Below are positions 23,422 to 32,174 of a stretch of DNA of 64,000 bases, in pieces. This DNA comes from Rhizohabitans arisaemae (lineage in GTDB: Bacteria; Actinomycetota; Actinomycetes; Streptosporangiales; Streptosporangiaceae). Location of the stretch: positions 248,001 through 312,000 of the forward strand of contig NZ_BLRH01000055.1 in the NCBI RefSeq assembly GCF_025996515.1. Direction: 5' to 3'. Both the position numbers and the translations under genes were made by a program. Within the stretch, counting starts at the first letter, position 1; every line of letters begins with the position of its first letter. The notes beneath the pieces are model-generated. The model had not been told where the DNA came from and did not search any database. It worked only from the letters and a program-made list of their open reading frames with translations.

Positions 23422-26084
23422 GCGCGCTGCGGCCCGCCCGGGCTCGGAAAGGCCCCGCGACCCCCGAGGACACCCCGGCGAACAGGGCCGACCAGGCGGT
23501 CGACCTGGCCTCCACCGACCCCGGCCGGGCCCGGGCCGAAGCCCTCGCCGTCCTCGCCGACCCGGGCGCCGTCCCGGCGGAGCGGTCCACCGCCCACCGC
23601 GCCCTCGGTCTGGCGACCAGGGAGCTCGGCGACCTCACCGGCGCCCGGGACCACCTGATCACCGCGATCACCGTCGCCGAGGGGGCCGGGCTCACCGTCC
23701 ACGCCGCCCGGGCGAAGTCCTCGCTCGTCACCGTCGAAGGCGAACGCGGCGACCTCGCCGGCGCCCTGTCCCTCGCCGACGACGCCCGGCCCCACCTGAG
23801 CGGGGAGGACCTCGCCAGGCTCTCCGTACAGCGGGGCGTGATCCTCGCCAGGCTGGGACGGCCCCGCGAGGCGGTGCGCCTCTTCGACGACGCGCTCACG
23901 GCGCTGACCGGGGACACCCGGTACCGGACCGGCACCCTCCTCAACCGAGGGCTCACCCTCGCCTACCTCGGCGACCTCGACCGGGCGGAGCGGGACCTGC
24001 GCACCTGCGCCGAACTGGCCCACGGCAGCGGCCACCGCCACCTCGCCGCCCTGGCCCGGAGCAACCTCGCGTTCATCTCGGTCCGCCGGGACGACCTGCC
24101 CGCGGCGTTCGCCCACACCGCGGCCGCCGAACCGCTGCTGTCGGCCTACCCTGAGCGGCTCGCCGGGATGTGGGTCGACCTCGCAGAGGCGCTTCTCGCC
24201 GCCCACCTGCCCGGGGAAGCCCGGGTCACGCTGGGGCGGGCCTTGCCGGTGCTGGAGGACACCGGCTCGCTCGCCGGGCTGGCCGAGGCCCGCCTCCTCC
24301 TCGCCCGGGCCGAACTGCTCGCCGGGGAGCCGAGAAGGGCCCTGGCCACCGCCGGAACCGCGCGGCGGGAGTTCGAGGCCCAGCGCCGTACCGGCTGGAC
24401 GCCGCTCGCCGACGACGTGGCCGTACACGCGCGGCTCGCCGTCGACGGCGCCGACGGGACTCTGCTGGCGGACGCCCGGCGGCTCGCCGCCCACCTGGCC
24501 GAAGCGGGATGGCCCACCGAATCCGCGCAGACCCACCTGACCGCGGCGCGGATCGCGCTGCTCCTCGGCGAAGACCGGACGGCCCGGATCGAGCTCGACG
24601 CGGTCCTCGCCGCCCGGGGCGACGGCCTGACCGCGATCACGGCCCGCCGGCATGCGCAGGCGTTGCAGCGGCTGTCGGCCGGGAACCGCCGAGGGGCCTT
24701 CGCCGCGCTCCGGGCGGGCCTGCGGGCCGTCGCCGCGCGGACGTCGGGGTTCGGCGCGCCCGACCTGCGGGCGCACGCCGTGCACCGGGGACGGGAACTG
24801 GCCGACCTGGGGGTGGCCCTCGCCCTCCGCACCGGGCGCGCCGTCACGGTCCTGGCGTGGGAAGAGCTGCGACGAGGGGTCGTGACCGGTCCGGCGACCC
24901 GCCCCGCCGGCCGCCGCGGACTCGCCGCGCTGCGCCGTACCGACTCCGAGCTGCGCGCCCGGGGAGGCGGCGGGGACACCGCCCGGCTGCGCGCCGAACG
25001 AGCGCGGCTGGAGGAGGCGGTACGGCGCGAGCACCGCCGGTTGACCGCCGTCGGCGGTTCCGCCGCGGCCACCCCGGACCCGGCCCTGCTCCGGGCCGCC
25101 GTGGGCGAGGCCGCGCTGCTGGAGTTCGTCCGCGACGGGGGCCGGCTCTCCGTCGTGGTGATCACCGCACGGCGATGCGTCCTGCGCACGCTGTGCGACT
25201 ACCCGGAGGTCGCCGGTCGGATCGCACGACTCCGGTACGGGCTGCGCCGGCTCGTGCTGCGCGACGCCTCCGCTCGCGCGGTCGCCGCCGCCGAGCAGGG
25301 GGTCGCCGCGGAGGCCGCCGCCCTGGACCGGCTGCTGTTCGGGCCGATCTCCACGGTCATCGGCGACCGGGCGCTCGTCGTCGTCCCCGTGGGGCCGCTC
25401 GCCGCCCTGCCCTGGACGGTCCTCCCCCGCCTGGCCGGACGACACATCTGCGTCGCCCCCTCCGCCGCGCGATGGCTGACGGCCGCGACCCGGCCACCCG
25501 GTGCCGGACCGGTGATCGCCGTCGCCGGGCCCGGGCTGAGGTTCGCGTCCCGGGAGGCGGCGATGGTACGGCGCCTGCACCCCGGCACCCGGATCGTCCG
25601 CGCCGCCTCCGCCCCGGTGCTCCGCGCGCTCGACGGCGCGTCCCTCGCCCACCTCGCCACCCACGGGGAGTTCCGCGCGGACAGTCCCCTCTTCTCCGGC
25701 CTGTCCCTGCGCGACGGGCCGCTCTTCGCCTACGACCTGCTGCGGCTACGGCGGGCACCCGCCCTGACGATCCTCTCCTCGTGCGACGCGGGGCTCGCCG
25801 TCAGCCCGGTCGAGGGGGCGCCGCTCGGCCTGGTCGGCTCGTTCCTCGACCTGGGCGGCTCCTGCGTCGTCGCCGGGGTGGTCCCGGTCGACGACGAGCG
25901 GACCCACGCCTTCATGGAGGTGTTCCACGGGCTGCTCGCCACCGGGCGCCCGGCCGCCGAGGCCCTGGCGACGGCGAGCGTCACGACGGAGGTCGCCGGG
26001 TTCGTCTGCTTCGGCGCGGGTGATCAGAGAGTGGCGACCGGCCGGGACGGATCCTCGATCCAGTTCGACCAGGATCCGACGTAG
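23418..26084 (+). CDS. TPR-CHAT (caspase-like) protease
   Basis: 888 residues from a GTG overlapping the previous stop. Residues ~20-450 are helical TPR-like repeats (AHRALGLATRELGDLTGARD, TLLNRGLTLAYLGDLDRAER, ARSNLAFISVRRDDLPAAFA). Residues ~560-880 are a CHAT domain with the His749-Cys789 dyad in LATHGEF and LSSCDAG. The fold is shared with caspases and with Csx29 of type III-E CRISPR. The dyad is intact, so it is probably an active cysteine protease controlled through the TPR part. The end of the gene overlaps the convergent sulfurtransferase gene by 61 bp; the CHAT fold proper ends at CFGAG, and the last ~20 residues lie in the overlap. Confidence 0.9.
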   Translation: MSALRPARARKGPATPEDTPANRADQAVDLASTDPGRARAEALAVLADPGAVPAERSTAHRALGLATRELGDLTGARDHLITAITVAEGAGLTVHAARAKSSLVTVEGERGDLAGALSLADDARPHLSGEDLARLSVQRGVILARLGRPREAVRLFDDALTALTGDTRYRTGTLLNRGLTLAYLGDLDRAERDLRTCAELAHGSGHRHLAALARSNLAFISVRRDDLPAAFAHTAAAEPLLSAYPERLAGMWVDLAEALLAAHLPGEARVTLGRALPVLEDTGSLAGLAEARLLLARAELLAGEPRRALATAGTARREFEAQRRTGWTPLADDVAVHARLAVDGADGTLLADARRLAAHLAEAGWPTESAQTHLTAARIALLLGEDRTARIELDAVLAARGDGLTAITARRHAQALQRLSAGNRRGAFAALRAGLRAVAARTSGFGAPDLRAHAVHRGRELADLGVALALRTGRAVTVLAWEELRRGVVTGPATRPAGRRGLAALRRTDSELRARGGGGDTARLRAERARLEEAVRREHRRLTAVGGSAAATPDPALLRAAVGEAALLEFVRDGGRLSVVVITARRCVLRTLCDYPEVAGRIARLRYGLRRLVLRDASARAVAAAEQGVAAEAAALDRLLFGPISTVIGDRALVVVPVGPLAALPWTVLPRLAGRHICVAPSAARWLTAATRPPGAGPVIAVAGPGLRFASREAAMVRRLHPGTRIVRAASAPVLRALDGASLAHLATHGEFRADSPLFSGLSLRDGPLFAYDLLRLRRAPALTILSSCDAGLAVSPVEGAPLGLVGSFLDLGGSCVVAGVVPVDDERTHAFMEVFHGLLATGRPAAEALATASVTTEVAGFVCFGAGDQRVATGRDGSSIQFDQDPT

Positions 26085-26833
26085 AGCGCCGCCTCGAACC
26101 CTGCCAGGTGCAGCGCGAGCACCTCGTGCGCCGCGGTCACCCCGGACCCGCAGTAGGCGCCGACCTCCTCCGCGGCGTCGACCCCGAGGGCGGCGAACCT
26201 CTCCCGGAGCCGCTCCGGGCCGAGGAACCGGCCGTCCGGGCCCACGTTCTCCGTGGTCGGGGCGTTCACCGCGCCCGGGATGTGGCCCGCCACCCGATCG
26301 ACGGACTCCTCCTCCCCGCGATACCGCCGGGGTGCCCGCGCGTCGAGGAGGATCCCGGAGACGGCGACCGCCGCGGCCCCGTCCGCGTCGAGCATCGGCA
26401 TCCCGCCGGGCCTGGCGGTGAAATCCCCGCGGACCTCGGGGGATTCGGCCGCGGTCACCGGACGCCCGGCCTCCACCCAGCCTCGATACCCCCCGTCGAG
26501 CACCCGCACGTCTCGGTGGCCGAAGTAGCGCAACGTCCACCAGGCCCGGGCCGCCGCCGACGAGTCCGCGTCGTCGTACACCACCACCGTCCGGTCGCCG
26601 CACACCCCCAGCTCACGCATCGCGCGCTGGAAGGCCGCGGCGTCCGGCAGCGGATGCCGTCCCCCCGCCCCTGCGGGTGCGGCGAGGTCGGCGTCCAGAT
26701 CACAGAAGCGCGCCCCCGGCAGGTGCCCCTCGCGATAGGAGTCGGCCCCCGGCGGACCGGCGAGGCGCCAGCGCACGTCGAGCAGGGTCATCGTGGACGG
26801 GTCCACCTCGGCGGCGGCGACCAGCGGGGTCAT
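26024..26833 (-). CDS. 3-mercaptopyruvate/thiosulfate sulfurtransferase
   Basis: 269 residues with two rhodanese domains. The N-terminal domain has LLDVRWRLAG, GHLPGARFCDLD and VVVYDDADSSAAARAWWTLR, with no active cysteine. The C-terminal domain has LLDARAPRRYRG, GHIPGAVNAP and the active loop YCGSGVTAAH; CGSGVT is closer to mercaptopyruvate than to thiosulfate sulfurtransferases. It transfers sulfur to cyanide or thiol acceptors in the cytoplasm. It is the last gene of a three-gene minus-strand operon, overlapping the phosphodiesterase stop (ATGA). Its 3' end overlaps the CHAT gene on the other strand. Confidence 0.93.
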   Translation of the reverse strand: MTPLVAAAEVDPSTMTLLDVRWRLAGPPGADSYREGHLPGARFCDLDADLAAPAGAGGRHPLPDAAAFQRAMRELGVCGDRTVVVYDDADSSAAARAWWTLRYFGHRDVRVLDGGYRGWVEAGRPVTAAESPEVRGDFTARPGGMPMLDADGAAAVAVSGILLDARAPRRYRGEEESVDRVAGHIPGAVNAPTTENVGPDGRFLGPERLRERFAALGVDAAEEVGAYCGSGVTAAHEVLALHLAGFEAALYVGSWSNWIEDPSRPVATL

Positions 26834-27945
26834 CGGGTGGAGACCTCCAGTAGCGGGACGTTCTGCTCGGCCTTGGTCAGCGAGCCGTGCATGCCGACTT
26901 GAAGGGACGCACGCGCCTCACCCACCGAGGAAATGATGCCGCACTCGCCGTACGGAACCACGATGACGTCGCCGACACGCGTCAAGAGTCCCGGCAGCAC
27001 CCGCCGGCCGTACCAGCCCGCCTCAACCGCCTCCTCCCGGTGCATCACCCAGGCCCGGCCGCGGAGGAACTCGCTCCACGTCTCGTGTACGGCGCGGGCG
27101 GCCCCCTCCTCCGTGTACAGGTACCGGGCGCGGGTGTCCCCGCCGATCCGGACCACCCCGGCCTGCAGGTCGGGTTCGAGGTCGAAGTCCACCCGGTCGG
27201 TGACGTTGACCATGCCGTGGTCGGCGGTGATGTACAGCGCCGCGTCGCGGGGCAGCCCCTCGGCGATCCGCGCGGCCAGCCCGTCGACGAACGTCAGGGT
27301 CCGGAGCCACTCCGGCGAACCCCACCCGTGGTCGTGCCCGTCCCGGTCGAGATCGGCGTAGTAGACGAACACGAACGAGCGCTCACCGTCGCGGAGCGCG
27401 CGGTGGGCCGCGGCCACCCGGTCGAGCGGGTCGTCGGCGCCGAAGTAGCGCGCGCCGCGGTAGACGGCCCGGGTGAGCCCGGTCCCCTCGAACCGGGCGG
27501 GGCCCACGTAGGTCACCTGGACGCCGTCCGCCACCGCGCGTTCGAAGACGGTCGGCTGCGGCTGCCACTCCTCCGGATCGACCTCGTCGGTCCAGTGCAG
27601 GAAGCTGAGCAGCCGGTCCTGCCCGGGGATGTCCACCCGGCACCCGAGCAACCCGTGGTCGCCCGGGGTCAGGCCGGTCCCGATCGACCCCAGGCTGGTG
27701 GCCGTGGTCGCCGGGAAGCCCGCGGTGAGCGTGCCGCCGGCGAGCGAGCTGAGAAACGGCGCGGCCTCGGGGTGCGCCCGCAGCAGCTCACTGCCCATGC
27801 CGTCCACGAGGAGCACGCAGACCCGGCGGACCGGATCCAGCCGTAGCCCCGTCTCCCGGGCGGAGACACCGAGCGCGGCGAGGACCGCCGGAGTGAAATC
27901 GGTGAGCGCGGCGCGCCCGTAGTCGGGGACGAACGGTCCGATCAT
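26830..27945 (-). CDS. Alkaline phosphatase superfamily phosphodiesterase (nucleotide pyrophosphatase-like)
   Basis: 371 residues. VCVLLVDGMGSELL carries the first metal-binding Asp, and GFPATTATSLGSIGTG carries the Thr nucleophile expected in the NPP branch. YYADLDRDGHDHG and ITADHGMVNV supply the remaining metal ligands. It should hydrolyse phosphodiester or pyrophosphate bonds; the substrate is unknown. No signal peptide is visible, so probably cytoplasmic. It starts at the ATG that overlaps the DUF5998 stop, and its own stop overlaps the sulfurtransferase start, so the three genes are translationally coupled. Confidence 0.88.
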   Translation of the reverse strand: MIGPFVPDYGRAALTDFTPAVLAALGVSARETGLRLDPVRRVCVLLVDGMGSELLRAHPEAAPFLSSLAGGTLTAGFPATTATSLGSIGTGLTPGDHGLLGCRVDIPGQDRLLSFLHWTDEVDPEEWQPQPTVFERAVADGVQVTYVGPARFEGTGLTRAVYRGARYFGADDPLDRVAAAHRALRDGERSFVFVYYADLDRDGHDHGWGSPEWLRTLTFVDGLAARIAEGLPRDAALYITADHGMVNVTDRVDFDLEPDLQAGVVRIGGDTRARYLYTEEGAARAVHETWSEFLRGRAWVMHREEAVEAGWYGRRVLPGLLTRVGDVIVVPYGECGIISSVGEARASLQVGMHGSLTKAEQNVPLLEVSTR

Positions 27946-28523
27946 GAAGCGGTGGACGCGGAGAGCGCCTTGGCGAACGCGAGGACGCGCGCCACCGCCT
28001 CCGGCCCGTCGGCCGCCTCGCTGACCCGCAGGGAGAGGTCGTCCGCGGTGATCGCCCCGGTGTACCCGTGATCGGCTTCGCACGCCTCCTCGCTGCAGGT
28101 CGCGGGCTCCAGGTCGATGTGGGAGATCGCACCCCAGCCGATCGTCAGCATCACCTCGGTCGGGGGGACGCCGGGGACGTAGGAGCCGGGGTCGGGAACG
28201 ACCCGGGTGACCGCCACCGATCGGACGCTGCTGAGCCGGACCGCCTCGGTCGTGGTGGAGGCGTGCGCGTGCGGCGACCCCTCCTCGGGCGGATGCTCGT
28301 CGGTATGGCAGACGAGGAGTCTGGACGGGGAGAGCACCAGGACGGTCACATGCCGGAGGACTTCCATCCTCGGATCGAACGTGGCCTCGTGGTGCACCAC
28401 GAAAGCGATGACGGACTCTTCTCCCAGCGCCGACTCGACCGCCTCGGCGACGAGCGCCGGATAGTAACCACTTCGATCGATGGCCTCACGGAGTCCCGTG
28501 ACCGAGACTCGGGTTTCCCTCAT
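27942..28523 (-). CDS. DUF5998 protein
   Basis: 193 residues. The sequence MRETRVSVTGLREAIDRSGY, VIAFVVHHEATFDPRMEVLR, LVLSPSRLLVCHTDEHP and LTIGWGAISHIDLEP matches the actinobacterial DUF5998 family over its length. It is a soluble, beta-rich protein of unknown function that is conserved beside the phosphodiesterase gene in related genomes (from memory). First gene of the minus-strand operon; its promoter must lie in the 792-bp gap upstream. The ATG at 28523 was chosen because sequence upstream of it does not look coding. Confidence 0.87.
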   Translation of the reverse strand: MRETRVSVTGLREAIDRSGYYPALVAEAVESALGEESVIAFVVHHEATFDPRMEVLRHVTVLVLSPSRLLVCHTDEHPPEEGSPHAHASTTTEAVRLSSVRSVAVTRVVPDPGSYVPGVPPTEVMLTIGWGAISHIDLEPATCSEEACEADHGYTGAITADDLSLRVSEAADGPEAVARVLAFAKALSASTAS

Positions 28524-29315
28524 GGGTCCATCCTGCCCTGTCCCGGGGTGCGGTTTCACCTGCGGACGGCATATCTCCTCCGCCCGGCGCCCCGGAATCG
28601 ACGGATCCCACGGCGAGAGACGGTCGCTCCGACGTCCGGCGGGCCGCCGGAGCGCACGACCGGCGGTACGGGCCCGCCCCGCCCGTCCCCGGACCGAATC
28701 CGGGACCATGGGTACGGAGTCAGGAGATGGCCCCAAAGGACCGGATTTCTGTTGTACGACTATCGGAGGCTCACCAACCTGCATTCCTTGTCCAATAAAG
28801 ATCTTCATATGTTTCACAGTAAATAGCGACATTTTTCGCAATGCAAGGCATTTGGTGCACCCAGTGGGGATGGTGCGGACCGCAACCACGGACGTGCGGA
28901 CCGCCTTAGGCGAAGGCACTGTTACAAGCCTGTACCTTCTGACATCGACCGCGGTCGGTTGGTGCCGGACAAAGGACGTCCGGCACCAACCGCCGCGCGC
29001 ATTCGCCCGCCGCAAACTGCGCGGCGTGCGAAGTGCGGACGTAGCGCGACCAGCGCCTAAGACCCAGCCACACGCACAACCGGAACCCGGGCGGAGACCT
29101 GGGGCTTACCGGCAGTGGCCTTGCCCGGCTCATGCGTACGGGTCGGCCACGGGCACGCTCCAAACGGACCGTGTCCCACCCGGTGGTGGGATTCGAGTCG
29201 ACGACGATCGACCGCCCTGGACCAGCCAAGCCCGGCCTGGCCTCGCCCGACGGCTCACCCCAGGACGAGGACACCGCTCTTCCCGAACTCCGCCGGCCGC
29301 GCGCTTGGAACGCCC
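28524..29315. other. 792-bp intergenic region with a long hairpin and an AT-rich core
   Basis: No gene I can support. It lies upstream of the DUF5998 operon and downstream of the GNAT/acyl-CoA-synthetase gene, both on the minus strand. 28740-28860 is clearly AT-rich against the background and is the likeliest promoter area. 28956-28992 is a perfect 15-bp hairpin. Open frames across the region change composition and lack good ribosome binding sites. Confidence 0.6.
28956..28992. terminator. 15-bp perfect hairpin, possible terminator or attenuator
   Basis: CGGTTGGTGCCGGAC at 28956-28970 pairs exactly with GTCCGGCACCAACCG at 28978-28992 around a 7-nt loop. No U-tract follows on either strand, which is common for actinomycete terminators. 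It lies 324 bp beyond the end of the minus-strand gene at 29316 and could end that transcript. Confidence 0.5.
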
Positions 29316-31979
29316 TCAGCCGAGGCGGCGGGGGCCTCGGTCCAGGAGCGGGGTCGTGGGTTCGCGGACGACGGCGGTGGCGCCGAGCACCGCGACCCCC
29401 CAGTCCCCGGCCATGACCGGGTCGAGCTCCAGAACGGACAGCTCGGGGATCTCGTCGGTAAGACGCCCCACCCGGATGAGCAGCTCCTCCAGCGCGCTCA
29501 CCCGCACGGGTGCGGCGCCGTGCCGGCCGAACAGCAGGGGCGCGGCCCGGATGGACCGCACCAGGTCCGCGGCGTCCACCTCGGTGAGCGGCGCGAGACG
29601 GTAGGCCCGGTCCCCGAGGAGCGCCGCGGTGACGTCCCCGAGGCCGAACGAGACGACGGCGCCGAACGCGGGATCCTCCACCGCCCCGACCACCGTGTGC
29701 ACCGCCGGGAGGGGGGTCATCCGCTGCACGGCGAGTCCGGACGCGCCGGCCAGCTGGCCGCTGAGCGCGGCGTACGCCTCACGGAGGCTCTCCTCCCCGC
29801 CCAGGCCGAGCCGGACCCCGCCGACGGCGCGCTGGGCCTCCGGCGCGATCGCCTTGAGCGCCACCGGCCAGCCCAGCCGCTCGGCGGCGGCGACCGCCGC
29901 GTCGGCGGAGTCCACCGGTTCCGCGGGCCACACGGTCACGCCGTAGCGGGCGAGCAGCGCCGACGCGTCGACCGGGCGCGCGGTGTGCCCGTCCGAACGG
30001 TCGCCGCCGTCGGCGGGGTCGTGGAGGACGGCGTCCACCAGGGCGCGGGCCCCCTCGGGGTCGATGCCCGGCGTGTCCGGCACCGTCCCGGACGGGCGTC
30101 TGCGCCACGCCGCGTGGCGGGCCACGTGGGCCAGTGCCCGTACCGCCTCCTCCGGGGAGGGGTAGGAGGGGATCGCCCCACGGCCGGGAGCCCCGTCGCG
30201 ACCGGTGCGGCGGAGTTCGGGCGGCATGCCCCGCCGCCCGAGGTAGGTGGCGACGACGGGTTTGCGGCCGTCGCCGGCGACCCTGGCCAGTTCGGCCGCG
30301 ACGGCTTCGGCCCCTTGAGAGAGCGGCGGCACGTACACCACGACGACGGCGTCCACGCCCGGGTCGTCCAGGAGCGCGGTCAGCGCCTCGCCGAACTCCG
30401 CGGCGCCCGCCCGGGCCCCGAGGTCGACCGGGTCCCTCGGGTCCAGCCCCGCGTCGACGCACGCGTCCACGGCGAGCAGCGCCAAGGCGTCGGAGTTTCC
30501 CACGACACCGATCCGGGAGCCCTGCGGCAGCGGCTGGTGGGCGAGGAGCTGGGCGACGTCGAAGAGCTGGGTGAGGTCGTCCACCCGGATCACGCCGGAC
30601 TGCTCGAACAGCGAGCTGAGCACTACGTCGGGGAGGCGCAGCGCGGGCGCGGCGTGCCCCTCCGGGACTCCCCGGGTGGCGCCGCCGCTCTTCACCGCGA
30701 CGATGGGTTTGCGGCGGGAGATCCTGCGGGCGAGCCGGGCGAACTTCCGGGGGTTCCCCAGCGACTCCAGGTACAGCAGGATCACCTCGGTGGCCGGATC
30801 CTCCTCCCAGTACTGGAGGAGGTCGTTGCCGGAGACGTCCACCCGGTTGCCCGCCGAGACGAACGTCGAGATCCCCATCCCCCGCTCGGCGACCCACTGC
30901 AGGAGTGCCGTGCCGAGCGCCCCCGACTGGGAGAAGAACCCCACCCGACCGGGGGGCGGGAGCCGACCGGCGAGGGTGGCGTTGAGCCGTACGTCGGCGG
31001 CGGTGTTGGCGATGCCCAGGCAGTTGGGGCCGACGACGCGCATCCCGTTCGACCGGGCGATCCTGACCAGCTCGCGCTGGCGCGCCATCCCCTCCTCGCC
31101 GGTCTCCCCGAAGCCCGACGAAACCACCACGAGTCCGTGCACGCCCTTGCGGGCGCACTGTTCCACGACCTCCAGGACGTGCTCCGCCGGGACGGCGAGG
31201 ACGGCGAGGTCGACCTCGCCGTCGATCTCCTCGACGCTCCGGTGGGCGCGGACCCCCGCGACGGACCGCGCCTCCCGGTGCACGGGGTAGACGGGGCCGG
31301 TGAAGTCGGCGGCGAGCAGGTGGCGCAGGACGGTCTGGCCGACGCTGTCCGGTTCGCGGCTCGCGCCGACGACGGCGACGGACGAGGGGGTGAGCAGCCG
31401 CTGGATGGAGCGCGACTCCGCCCGGTGTTCCCGGGCCCGCATGACCTCGCGGGAGGTCGGCGTGGGCGTGAGGTCCAGCGTGAGCCGTACGACGCCGTCC
31501 TCGAACGTGCTCTCCGCCGTGTACCCGGCCTGGCGGAAGACGCCGATCATGCGGCGGTTCCCGGGAAGGACCTCGGCGACGAACCGGGACAGTCCCCGCT
31601 CCCGGGCCGCGGCCCCGATGTGCTCCAGCAGGACCGAGGCGAGCCCGCGGCCCTGATGGGCGTCCTCGACCAGGAAGGCGACCTCCGCCTCCCCCGGGCC
31701 GATCCGGTCGTACCTGACGACCGCCGTCATCTCCTCGCCGATCGTGGCGATGAGCGCGACCCGGTCGACGTGGTCGACGACGGTGAACCGCTCGACCTCC
31801 CGATCGGAGAGCCGGGGGTGCGGGCCGAAGAACCTGAAGTAGATCGACTCGTCGGAGAGCCGGGAATGGAAGGCCCGCATCCGGTCGGCGTCTTCGGGCG
31901 TGATCGGACGCAGGTGGGCCGTGCCCCCGTCCGCGAGGACGACGTCGGCCTCCCAGCGATCAGGGTAGTGAGCCTGCAC
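29316..31979 (-). CDS. GNAT acetyltransferase fused to acyl-CoA synthetase (NDP-forming)-like domains
   Basis: About 887 residues. Residues ~10-170 are a GNAT domain (TAHLRPITPEDADRMRAF, VEDAHQGRGLASVLLEHIG). Next come a CoA-binding Rossmann domain (VAVVGASREPDSVGQTVLRH), a succinyl-CoA synthetase-like flavodoxin domain (GRVGFFSQSGALGTALLQW) and a C-terminal ATP-grasp part. The order resembles actinobacterial protein lysine acetyltransferases (Pat/PatA); in E. coli PatZ the GNAT part is C-terminal. The phospho-His motif of true synthetases (SHTG) is altered here to GHAAP, so the synthetase half is probably sensory. The GTG at 31979 fits family N-termini but lacks a normal ribosome site; a TTG at 32045 is the alternative. 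Confidence 0.87.
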   Translation of the reverse strand: MQAHYPDRWEADVVLADGGTAHLRPITPEDADRMRAFHSRLSDESIYFRFFGPHPRLSDREVERFTVVDHVDRVALIATIGEEMTAVVRYDRIGPGEAEVAFLVEDAHQGRGLASVLLEHIGAAARERGLSRFVAEVLPGNRRMIGVFRQAGYTAESTFEDGVVRLTLDLTPTPTSREVMRAREHRAESRSIQRLLTPSSVAVVGASREPDSVGQTVLRHLLAADFTGPVYPVHREARSVAGVRAHRSVEEIDGEVDLAVLAVPAEHVLEVVEQCARKGVHGLVVVSSGFGETGEEGMARQRELVRIARSNGMRVVGPNCLGIANTAADVRLNATLAGRLPPPGRVGFFSQSGALGTALLQWVAERGMGISTFVSAGNRVDVSGNDLLQYWEEDPATEVILLYLESLGNPRKFARLARRISRRKPIVAVKSGGATRGVPEGHAAPALRLPDVVLSSLFEQSGVIRVDDLTQLFDVAQLLAHQPLPQGSRIGVVGNSDALALLAVDACVDAGLDPRDPVDLGARAGAAEFGEALTALLDDPGVDAVVVVYVPPLSQGAEAVAAELARVAGDGRKPVVATYLGRRGMPPELRRTGRDGAPGRGAIPSYPSPEEAVRALAHVARHAAWRRRPSGTVPDTPGIDPEGARALVDAVLHDPADGGDRSDGHTARPVDASALLARYGVTVWPAEPVDSADAAVAAAERLGWPVALKAIAPEAQRAVGGVRLGLGGEESLREAYAALSGQLAGASGLAVQRMTPLPAVHTVVGAVEDPAFGAVVSFGLGDVTAALLGDRAYRLAPLTEVDAADLVRSIRAAPLLFGRHGAAPVRVSALEELLIRVGRLTDEIPELSVLELDPVMAGDWGVAVLGATAVVREPTTPLLDRGPRRLG

Positions 31980-32174
31980 ACCTTTGAGACTACGGGGCAC
32001 CGCCGACGATCTCACATCGTGGGAAGAGTCGAGCGCGTACGGCAACGCTTGTGCATCGACTCCGTCCCGCTGTCCGCTTCATGTCCCGAGAAGGCGAGGA
32101 AACTGTTAGGTTTTCGGCGTCGGCTTCGCCTGTTTCCCCATACGGGTTCTGTGCAACATCAAGGTGGTGACATC

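Noticed and set aside
28906-29274. A 122-codon minus-strand open frame in the gap upstream of the DUF5998 operon
   Set aside because: It runs through the perfect hairpin, has no ribosome site and its composition is unlike neighbouring genes.
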